Part shown: positions 55,489 through 64,000 of the stretch, one piece after another
Layout of the letters: each line of letters opens with the position of its first letter
Position numbering within the stretch: the stretch's first letter is position 1
Source of the DNA: Orobanche coerulescens
Taxonomy: Eukaryota > Streptophyta > Magnoliopsida > Lamiales > Orobanchaceae
DNA: 64,000 nt
Direction: 5' to 3'
Assembly: GCA_033398695.1 (NCBI GenBank)
Contig: CM065816.1
Location: 127,693,358 to 127,757,357, forward strand
Made by a program: the position numbers and the translations under genes
Notes under the pieces: generated by a model
The model's input: the letters and a program-made list of their open reading frames with translations, nothing else
Told to the model about the DNA's origin: nothing
The model's database searches: none

Positions 55489-56306
55489 AGTCTGATTCAT
55501 TCTCTCCGTCAAGCCATTAAGTTGCGGAGTCTTCGGTGGCGTCTTTTGATGTAGGATCCCTTGCTCTCGGCAATACTCATCAAAAGGCCCAGTGTATTCT
55601 CCACCATTATCCGTCCGAATACACTTCAACTTCTTCCTGGTCTCTCTCTCCACCGAGGCATGAAACTGTTTAAAAACATCCCAAACTTGATCTTTGGTCT
55701 TTAGGTGTATGCCCACACATTCCTCGAATGGTCGTCGATGAATGTGACAAAATATAAGCAACCACCAAGCGTCCTAGTCTTCATAGGACCACAAACATCG
55801 GAATGTATAAGATCAAGAATCTTTTCCTTCTATGAAGGAGTATGGCTCTTAAAAGTGACTCTCCTTTGCTTCCCAGCTAGACAGTGAGCACCTTTTAAGA
55901 TGTACATCGTGAACCCCAGATAACACCTCCTTCTTTAACATAGCGCCATGCCTTTCTCGCTCATGTGACCGAGCCTTTTATGCCATAGTTCGTTCATGTC
56001 ATTATTGTCCACTGTGTTAACGGCATTAATCGTGACCTTTGGATATATCACGTAAGGTTTCTCTCCCTTCTTTCCTCTTTCAACAATCAAGGAACCTCGA
56101 GTGAGTTTCCACACTCCCTTACCAAAACCACTACAATATCCATCATCATCGAGTAAGCCAATGGAAATCACATTTGGCCTCATATCCGGAACATATTTCA
56201 CATTACGTAAAACAAGTTCCACACCGGTGTCGAACCTCAAGTGTACGTCTCCTACTCAAACAATCTTAGACAACCCGTCGCTACCCATCTTGACTATCCC
56301 ATATAT
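55489..56306 (-). pseudogene. Copia H pol: GAG-pre-integrase and integrase core
   Basis: Pre-integrase region (56240-55935): LVLRNVKYVPDMRPNVISIG and LWHKRLGHMSEKGM (zinc His/His). Integrase core: KLKCIRTDNGGEYTGPFDEY and LNGLTERMNQTL carry the second Asp and the Glu. A TGA near 56256 and shifts near 55900 and 55760 break it. Element I is inserted at 56307, so the upstream end of H is not in view. Confidence 0.88.
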
Positions 56307-56870
56307 TGGAGAACTATTGGTCGGAATCTTCGTTTGGAGATAGAGTTACAAAACTCTTTCGCATTGCGGAAGCAATTTAATAAAGGTGCGGAAATAAAAC
56401 GACACAAGGATTTATAGAGGTTTGGCCAAACATGCCTACGTCCTCTCTCTGTATCTTTTTCTATAGGCTAAAGATAAACCTCTGCACCTCTCTTCTATCA
56501 TCGAGGGATAACCGTTACACACTCGTCTTCTATCGGTCCGAGTAAACCGTTCTATCACTTGTCTTTATGTCGGTCCAAGTTAAACCGTTTTCCTTTTCTA
56601 TTAGACAAGGAATCAACCAATCTAGCTTTCTATGGATACTAGATAAACCTCACGTAGATATCGATTGCGATTCTTACAATGCTGGATCCTTGATCGTAAT
56701 AACACCGAATCTAATCGTATCTTTTCTTTTCCTCTCGTGTATGATTTTGTGTATAACACTCAATCACTATCAATTCAAGCTCATGTACAACAACTAGGAT
56801 GATTACAATGATATAACAAGTATATATGTTTTGCTCAAGGTTGTTGTGTGTTTAATACCAAGTGGTTTGG

Positions 56871-56879
56871 TATTTATAG
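56871..56879 (-). promoter_or_regulatory. TATA box, I 3' LTR
   Basis: Minus strand CTATAAATA, about 40 bases downstream of the array. The other LTR has it at 60155-60163. Confidence 0.7.
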
Positions 56880-56919
56880 CCATTTTCATCCAACCAGCCG
56901 TTAGTCACTTTTGACTATG

Positions 56920-57402
56920 TAGCGTGCGCTAGTCTTTCTTCATAGCGTGCGTTATGGCACATTACGTATGTTATAGCTTTCGTGTATCGTACATTATCGA
57001 CTTCGAGTTTCAGTCCAGTAGCTTCGTTTCTTTCTTTACGTACGTTCTAGCTTCGTATTACGTACATTAACTTCCTTGCGTAGCGTACGTTAACCATGCT
57101 TCGTAGCGTGCGTTAACTCATATATCTGTTGCCTTCATTTTGTCGAACTATCTGTTTGATATGCTGACTTTGACCAGATTCTTTCCAACATTCATCTGTT
57201 TGAATTCATATTCAAACTCCTTTACGTACGTTACATGTCTTCGATAGCGTGCGTTAATCATTAGTTATAGCCTGCGCTATCCTTATCAGGTAGGTTGTCT
57301 GATCTGCAGGTAAGTCCTTGTTACGTACGTTATGATGAGTATGTTACGTACGTTATTTGCTTTCGATTGCGTACGTTATTCTTGCCAGATAGCGTGCGTT
57401 AT
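56920..57402. repeat. Palindrome array, I 3' LTR
   Basis: About fifteen words over 480 bases: TAGCGTGCGCTA, TTACGTACGTTA and AGCGTACGTTA types. These are the same words found in the gypsy LTRs D, G, J and K. Confidence 0.9.
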
Positions 57403-57523
57403 CCATGCAGTTTGGGCTACTTTTTGCGTCTTCGACTCCTTTGTTGCTTTGCTTCGCTTCTTTGTTGTTTTGCTTTGTTTAGCAACTTAATCATCAAAAC
57501 TCTATTAGTGAAATATTCCAGCA

Positions 57524-58149
57524 ATCTCCCCCTTTTTGATGATTACAAAACAACACCCTTTGAATGGATAAAATCTGCAAAAATAAAATATATGTATATT
57601 TATACGAATCAAAGTTTTCGGCTTTGATCGTTTCGTTAGTTCTCCCAACTTTTCTTTTTCTGTCCTTTCGACTTTTTCGTTGTCATTTTTTATTTTTCGA
57701 TTTTTCACCCCCCTTTTTGTTTTTCACGGGATCTATATTTTTCGACTTCTTCGTCTTTTTTCTTTTCTCCCCCTTTTTGCATTTTATTTTTCTCGTCATT
57801 CTTCCATGACGCTTTTTATTCATTCATATCTTTTCTCTTCCCCTTTTTGTTATCAGCAAAAAGTGTAATAAAATGAATAATAAATACCAATTGATGTATA
57901 TAAATATGCATGAAACGGGTATAACTCCCCTTGACAAAAATATCCATACAAAATATTACTCCCCCTTAGTAAAATACAATTTGATGAAAATTAATTTTTG
58001 GTGATCCAACCGAGAGTTGTTTTTTGTTTTGAATTATGGACGATGTAAGGAATAACGGTTCCTTTTGAAATCCAAATCTTTTTTATTTTAACCGTCCGAC
58101 GTTGGCTTTTACTGTTTGAAATATGATGCCCAATCTTTAAACATTTTTC
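57524..58149 (-). other. Polypurine tract and purine-rich 3' region of I
   Basis: Minus strand AAAAAGGGGGAGAT abuts the LTR. The rest is strongly purine-rich on the minus strand with further AAAAAGGGGGAG-like runs (57765, 57840, 57960). No pol is left; it marks the junction of the deletion. Confidence 0.7.
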
Positions 58150-59527
58150 ATAATGGGGTATCCTCAAATAAGGATTCATTTTTTAAATTTGGTTTGAATC
58201 CCAACCTCTGTTTATTCAAGGTACATTTTTGAACACAAAGCATTTGTTCGAATTTATCATATCCGCATGAAAATTTCTTGGTCAAAATTTTAAGTTCATC
58301 TTGAATTTTTAAAAGATCATCCTTTAAAATATTCTCATTTTCAACGCATTTTGAATGATCGGTCTCGATAAATTTTCTCTTTTCAAGAATTTTGGAATTT
58401 TCAATTTCCAATGATTTATTTTTAGATTTAAGGGCTTTTATTTCCGACAAAGAATTTTGATAATCCATATGCCATAATTCAAATGCTTCAAATAATTCAT
58501 CGTAAGAATTACTTATTTGGCTTTCGACGTCGCTATCGTCGAATGAACTTTTGACCATAAGAGCGAGATTATTTTGATTGATAAAATCTTCGTCCTCGTC
58601 TTCGTCACTCCACGTGGCAATTAAAACCTCCTTCTTGGGTTTTTCTCGGCAATTCTTCGCAAAGTGGCCTGGTTTACCACAACATCGACAATTGTTGTCG
58701 AATTTCTTAGATTCGCCCTTTTAGATATCCTGCTTTCTCCGGTTTAATAAGTTTTGGAACTTATTAATATTTTTAGCATAATATGCCGATTCTTCGTCGT
58801 TTTCATCAACCGGGATTTCTTCTCCTTTTGACATCTTTGCCTTCATGGCTATCATCTTTTCCTTCGGCTTTGGTTTGGCATTTCGAGATTTTAGGACAAT
58901 CTCGTAGTTTATAAGTGAACCAACGAGAGCACTAAAATCGAGATTGTTTAAATCTTTAGACTCCATTATAGCCGTCACCGTACCGTCCCATTCTCGAGGT
59001 AGTGATCGTAGGATCTTTTTAACTTTTTCACTACTTGAAAGTGGTTTTTCAAAACATGCCAATCCATTTGTGATGACCGAAAATCGGTCGAGCATGATCG
59101 TGATGGATTCATCGTCCTTCATTTGAAATAGTTCGTATTCGTGAAGGAGCATGTTTATTTTCGTCTCCTTGACTTGAGACGTTCCTTCATGTGTGACTTC
59201 AAGCATTTTTCATATTTCTTTCGTACTATCACACGAGGATATCCGGTTATGCTCTTCCGGATTTAAGGCACAATACAATAACTGCGTTGATTTGCAATTA
59301 TAATGATCATTTTTTCAATCAGCGTCATCATATTCTTCAACAGATTTAAGTGTACCGTCGGATTTAAGAGGAATTTTCGGACCAAGACATATCACTTTCC
59401 AAAGCTCGATGTCATATGCTCGGATGAATATTGACATTTTTTTCTTCCATGTCATGAAGTTAGATCCGTCAAATAATGGTGGTCGGTTAAGAACAAGACC
59501 TTCGACTGGAGGAATATGAAATGCCAT
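58150..59527 (-). pseudogene. Copia I gag
   Basis: Starts at MAFHIPPVEGLVLNRPPLFD (59527). The UBN2-type capsid fold follows: NFMTWKKKMSIFIRAYDIEL, then after a break near 59310-59210 EYELFQMKDDESITIMLDRF and EKVKKILRSLPREWDGTVTA. A zinc knuckle (CRCCGKPGHFAKNC, around 58690) lies between a stop at about 58721 and the last frame. That frame (58558-58148) is a long Lys/Glu/Asn-rich coiled coil, ending near 58150. Confidence 0.85.
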
Positions 59528-59571
59528 TTGGATCGACTCCTAGGATGTTAAACCGCTTACTGGAGGTACCT

Positions 59572-59582
59572 CTCCGATACCA
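59572..59582 (-). other. Primer-binding site of copia I
   Basis: Minus strand TGGTATCGGAG, five bases from the LTR end; initiator-tRNA complement with one change. Confidence 0.75.
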
Positions 59583-59587
59583 ATTAT

Positions 59588-60328
59588 TGGAGAACTATTG
59601 GTCGGAATCGCCATTTGGAGATAGAGCTATAAAACTCTTTTGCGTTGCGGAAGCAATTTAATAAAGGTGCGGAAATAAAACGACACAAGGATTTATAGAG
59701 GTTCGGCCAAACGTGCCTACGTCCTCTCTCGGTATCTTTTTCTATAGGCTAAAGATAAACCTCTGCACCTCTTTTCTATCAGTCGAGGGATAACCATTAC
59801 ACACTCGTCTTCTATCGGTCCGAGTAAACCGTTCTATCACTTGTCTTTATGTCGGTCCAAGTTAAACCGTTTTCCTTTTCTATTGGACAAGGAATCAACC
59901 AATCTAGCTTTCTATGGGTACTAGATAAACCTCACGTAGATATCGATTGCGATTATAACAATCCCGGATCCTTGATCCTAATAACACTGAATCCAATCGT
60001 ATCTTTTCTTTTTCCTCTCGTGTATGATTTTGTGTATAAAACTCAATCACTATCAATTCAAGCTCAAGTAAAACAACTAGGATGATTAAAATGATATAAC
60101 AAGTATATATGTTTTGCTCAAGGTTATTGTGTATTTTAATACCAAGTGGTTTGGTATTTATAGCCATTTTCATCCCACTAGCCGTTAGTCACTTTTGACT
60201 GTGTAGCTGGCGCTAGCCTTTCTTCATAGCTTGCGTTATGGCACATTACGTATGTTATAGCTTTCATGTAGCGTACGTTATCGACTTCCAGTTTTAGTCC
60301 AGTAGCTTCGTTTCTTCCTTTAAGTACG
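59588..60328 (-). repeat. 5' LTR of copia I, truncated
   Basis: Matches 56307-57060 closely. It stops inside its palindrome array (60204-60328) at the insertion of LTR J. Confidence 0.88.
60204..60328. repeat. Palindrome array, I 5' LTR (cut)
   Basis: Start of the array as in 56920-57402. The word TTACGTACG|TT of the other LTR appears here as TTAAGTACG and is broken by LTR J. Confidence 0.8.
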
Positions 60329-60475
60329 TGTAATACCCGGGTAATTATTGCGTATTTTACCTGATTTCGAACTTGTAACATTTGATTATGTGGTATTATT
60401 AATCGAATGGTGGTTTTCCGTATTCCTATTCCTACATTTTTGAGTTTCCAACACTTTCATGCATGCATGTTTTTG

Positions 60476-60864
60476 TACGTCATAACGTGGGCTAAACGAT
60501 AAGCATAACGTATGCTACGTGTTGAAGATAATGTGCGTTAGAGCTGTGGCATAACGTACGTAAGATTCAGTCAATTCGAGATCAGACAAGGGTCGGCGTG
60601 TGGGGGATGGAAGAAGATTAGTTGATGATGCTCCGCGTGAACCTGGACGGCTTTCCAACTAAGCAAGTCAGCAAGGCTTAACGTATGTTAGGTTGGATTG
60701 TTAACAAGTGCATGGTGTTACATACGTAAATTGTTCTAATAACGTACGTAAACGAAGCCAGAATCGAGGCAGTGAGCTATTGCCAGACGTTAACTTACAC
60801 TAAGGTTTGAGAATAGCGTACGCTAAGGCTTTTAGACGTAAGGGAGTGCAGATAACGTATGTAA
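60476..60864. repeat. Palindrome array in LTR J
   Basis: About twelve words of TAACGTACGTAA, TAGCGTACGCTAA and similar type over 390 bases. Confidence 0.85.
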
Positions 60865-60875
60865 GGTTTAGAGTT

Positions 60876-60885
60876 CTATTTATAA
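60876..60885 (+). promoter_or_regulatory. TATA-like box of LTR J
   Basis: CTATTTATAA, 11 bases after the last palindrome. Confidence 0.6.
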
Positions 60886-62387
60886 CCCTCAACCCCCATT
60901 TCATTTCCTGCTCACTTCCTTGCCGATTTTCGCTATCTGAAGACTCCCCAACACCTTATACCTCTCATATCATCATCCTAGCTCGACTTTGAGGATCTTA
61001 GACCCTTGTGGATTGGTGTGCAGGCTCCGGTGTTGTGTTTCATCGAGTATTTCATTATTCTTATCCTTATTTAGGTATGTAATACTATACCAAGCTTGAA
61101 TTTATGTTCTTAGCTATATATATTGAACTTGCTTCAGAGATTATTAGACTCGTATATCATAGTGAATCTAGCACCATTTTTAGAAGGATTATATTGGGTG
61201 AATTAAGGTTCCCGTTGTTATTAGTTGAACCATGATCTTTACCAATCATAAGGATGGAGTTTCTGATATGGACATACCTTGATAATGCTTTCGAAACACG
61301 CCTTTGATGAACAACTTATTAAGAATTATCCCCGTGTAAGGTAAATTCACGAAGGCAAACATAGAATGTGTTCAAGTATAATCCTTGCCTTGAAAAGATT
61401 TCTTTGTTAACCTACATATCGATGATTAGAATAAAGTAAGGTTATTTGGGGACAATCGTTTTGAATGAAGAACTTGATAAGAAGAATTACTCGCAGAAGA
61501 ACGAGAGTCATAGGGGTGAATTAACCTAAAACTAGGTTGAACGTGATTATCTCGCAATGTATCGTTGAGATAACCGAATCGAACATTTGAGTAGATAATC
61601 GGAAATAGAGTATGGAATTTAATGATATGATGAACACCCTTGGAATTGTAGATAACGGCATTGTGCCCCATTATGATCTCTTGAATTTGCATGCCATCAT
61701 CGGGAAGTTGAACCGAGAACCGGTCTTACATTATTGATAACTCGATTATAACTTAGGGCGTTCGATGCTCGTATGTTAGTTTCGAGAGGTTTGTTAAATT
61801 CCTTGTTATTCCCTTGTACACGGTGATCGATCGAGGGGAGGCGACCTTCGGACGCGTTGACTTTATTAATTTAAGGCAAGTATCGTATTTTGAATATTGA
61901 TTTAATGTTGATGATTTTGATCATGCATAATGTTATTCATGTTGTCGAACATGAGATTACTCCAGTTGAATTGGCATAATATTGTATTGATTCATTTGTA
62001 TGTTCATTTTGATGGACATGTTGATCTGCATATGTGTATGTATAGTTGTGTTGTATATGTTGTATTTGTAATACCCCGATATATTCGGAATAATTACAGC
62101 GCCGTAAATCCTTTGTATAAGAATTTACAAGGCTAAATTGAGAAATACAGAAATAATACTAAAGTGTCCTCAATGTAAAAGAAGTTTAAAACCCGTTCGA
62201 CAGTACAAATGAGTTCAATAATACAAAACATCTCCAAGACAACAACAACATAAGCGTACTCGAGTACTGGAAAATAACCATAAAACCAAGATAACATAAT
62301 CCACATCACTGAGCCACTTCATCGTCATGTCGGTACTGTGGCTGCCTCCCCGTTCCTCTGCTACATGAACATCAAAACAAATGTCCA

Positions 62388-62416
62388 CCCCCGAAGGGGT
62401 TAGCAAAACAATGCTA
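62388..62416 (-). other. Double stem-loop motif in LTR K
   Basis: Minus strand TAGCA-ttgttt-TGCTA, AA, CCCC-ttc-GGGG, about 320 bases from the LTR end. Confidence 0.75.
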
Positions 62417-62524
62417 GTACAAGTATCGTAATACATAAATCATCAATGCATCATAAAACATACAAAAACGACTTCCGTCACGGGAATCCAATGATGCGAA
62501 TTCTCACGATTCCATCAATACATA

Positions 62525-62645
62525 CAGGGTAATCCAACGATCCAGCGCCCTCAGTATAGATCCCCATGATGATCCCGTCAGACCAACGCATGGTGGACAT
62601 TCGATCCAGCGCCCTCAGCATAGATCCTCATGACCCCCTCGGATC
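62525..62645 (-). repeat. Tandem dimer in LTR K
   Basis: Two copies share cgatccagcgccctcag and atagatcc(c/t)catga with a following c(c/t)cgtc. Confidence 0.85.
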
Positions 62646-63817
62646 ATTTATAATATAAACCAAGCAATTATGCATACATATATGCATTTCAATATGTTCA
62701 TCAATACGAACATTTAACAACGAATACCACGAGAAATCAAAGAAATAAATCTCATACTCGACAACATGAACAAAACCATATGCATGATCAAAGTTCCAAT
62801 ATAAATCAAACTCAGCATATGATACTTGCCTCAAAAATGGCAAGAATGAAATACTCCAACAAATGTCACGCGTCCGTATGTCACCGCCCCTCGATCGACC
62901 CCTATGCAAGGCTCGGACCTTGTTCAAAAAGAGATACAAGGAACTTAACATACCACTCGATACTAACGTACGGTCACTGAATACTTATATTAGAATCGTA
63001 AAGTGGTGACGTAAGGTCGGTTCACGGTTAGTACACTAGATAAGAACTGAACCGGAAACGATAAGACACTTCATGAGAGTCGAACGATCATTTCGAAGGT
63101 GAAGTACCGATGTTTAAAAGTTCAATGTTTTACAAGGTATTGAAGGTTTCGGGTTTTAAAATAAGGGATTAAATTCTAAATCCTCATATGATCGGCTATT
63201 ATGATATTACCACCAATGTTACTCAAGATGACAAGCATGCTCGAATATTACGCAACGAAAACGATACTACGGTGATCCGGTTTGAGTTCAAAGACTTGGC
63301 CGATATATATCAATCTCAAGAACATGGAGAATATTGTCAAAACAAATTCTTCTAACATACATGAATTACACCGGTGGAACGTAAAAAGGGTTCAGAGAAT
63401 CTAACTGAAATCATGTTTATTACTTCAACGAATTAAGGACACTTCATGTTAAGGTTTTCATCCACCGAGGCTAAATCAATACTCTAAGTAATGGAAGAAA
63501 GACAAGGTATAATCGGGTTCTAAACTCCAAAATATGCTCAAAAGATCATTAACTAGTCCAATGATTTCCAAAACAAGCTCAAAGGATAGCTAAGAATGTA
63601 AATTCTAGCTTGGTGAATCGTAACATACCTCAAGAGATGTAAGAATAAAGAAGGTCTTCAATAAACTCTTCACTGGAAGCTTGATCACCAAATCACACGG
63701 TCTAGGCTTCCCAAAATCGGATGAAGATGATGATATGAGGGATATGAGGTGAGGAATAGTCTCAAGAACACAAAAATCGGCCAAGGCACGAGTGGGAAAT
63801 GAAGTGAGGGTCAGGTT

Positions 63818-63827
63818 CTATAAATAG
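63818..63827 (-). promoter_or_regulatory. TATA-like box of LTR K
   Basis: Minus strand CTATTTATAG, about 11 bases below the array. Confidence 0.6.
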
Positions 63828-63838
63828 ATTTTAAACCA

Positions 63839-63990
63839 TTACGTACGTTAAACACAGACCATTACATACGTAACATGGTTAGCGTACGTTATACTCGAAC
63901 GTTAGCGTGCGTTAACGCTCGGCCAGAGCTCACTGGACTGTTTCTGGCAAACGCTTACGTACGTTAGGCTATGGGTGTTACGTACGTAAC
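63839..63990. repeat. Palindrome array in LTR K
   Basis: TTACGTACGTTA, TTACATACGTAA, TAGCGTACGTTA, TTAGCGTGCGTTAA and TTACGTACGTAA in 150 bases, continuing to the window edge. Confidence 0.85.
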
Positions 63991-64000
63991 ACATAGGACC

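Larger units (their letters stand above)
56307..57523 (-). repeat. 3' LTR of copia I
   Basis: 1217 bp, minus start TGCTGGAATA (57523), end GTTCTCCA (56307). Array 56920-57402 and TATA 56871-56879. Confidence 0.85.
56307..60328 (-). mobile_element. Copia element I, gag-only
   Basis: LTRs 56307-57523 and 59588-60328 (the latter cut by LTR J), primer site 59572-59582, gag (58150-59527) and polypurine tract (57524-57540), with no pol. The interior is only about 2 kb. It inserted into the pol of copia H. Confidence 0.85.
60329..62066 (+). mobile_element. LTR J, plus strand
   Basis: Starts TGTAATACCCGGG at 60329. Array 60476-60864, TATA-like CTATTTATAA at 60876-60885, then about 1.2 kb of transcribed-type sequence. 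It is interrupted by LTR K before reaching a double hairpin. No coding sequence. Confidence 0.75.
62067..64000 (-). mobile_element. LTR K, minus strand, runs off the window
   Basis: Its 3' end is TGTAATACCCC at 62067 (plus view). Double hairpin 62388-62416, dimer 62525-62645, TATA 63818-63827 and array from 63839. It belongs to the same family as LTRs A and J. It inserted into LTR J. No coding sequence. Confidence 0.8.

Overview
This window is plant nuclear DNA, probably from an angiosperm (likely eudicot) with a large, repeat-rich genome. Almost every base that can be assigned belongs to nested transposable elements. The families seen are plant-typical: Ty3/gypsy chromoviruses with chromodomain integrases, an Athila-like gypsy element, Ty1/copia elements, a Rep/helicase plus RPA Helitron, a CACTA transposon and a hAT-type MITE. 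The only host-gene material is broken: a truncated SKU5-similar (SKS) pseudogene, two exons resembling the RNA polymerase III largest subunit (NRPC1), and one exon resembling a calcineurin B-like (CBL) protein. The last two lie inside the CACTA element. I found no intact host gene, tRNA, rRNA or CRISPR.

Layout: 1-1755 LTR A (+). 1756-~6640 non-autonomous LTR element B (-). ~6640-8112 and 18980-~22170 one Helitron (C, -), split by chromovirus D (8113-18979, TSD ATGTT, both 2.87-kb LTRs present). ~22190-29350 Athila-like element E (-), carrying a solo LTR (24633-27058, TSD CAACT). ~29500-31376 and 40908-~43480 chromovirus F (-), carrying a hAT MITE (30140-30712) and the complete chromovirus G (31377-40907, TSD CCAAC). 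43480-44797 LTR scraps. 44798-46156 SKS pseudogene. 46279-49361 and 55489-56306 copia H (-), split by CACTA element M (49362-55485, TSD CAA, TIR CACTACACCA). M holds NRPC1 exons, a CBL exon, LTR L and a long foldback. 56307-60328 gag-only copia I (-), 60329-62066 LTR J (+), 62067-64000 LTR K (-), which continues past the window. Relative ages follow the nesting: C before D; E before the solo LTR; F before G and the MITE; H before M and I; I before J before K.

No coding region is fully open, so no element here looks autonomous. D is the best preserved: its pol is a 702-codon open frame from the protease end into the integrase zinc domain, and its LTRs differ by only about 1-2 percent by eye. 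Its gag and integrase are nevertheless frameshifted. Many stops look like CAG-to-TAG or CGA-to-TGA changes, as expected from deamination of methylated cytosine.

The most unusual signal is shared regulatory architecture in unrelated LTRs. At least fourteen LTRs or LTR fragments carry an irregular array of 10-14-bp CpG-containing palindromes in U3, in most cases ending right beside a TATA box. The palindrome word differs between families (TTAGCGTGCGCTAA, TTACGTACGTAA, GTGCCGCGGCAC, ACACGGCCGTGT, TTACGGCCGTAA types), yet the placement is the same in chromovirus, Athila-like and copia LTRs. The same word is shared by copia I and gypsy D, G, J and K. Many of the gypsy-type LTRs also share a downstream ~70-bp tandem dimer and a double stem-loop (TAGCA..TGCTA followed by CCCC..GGGG).
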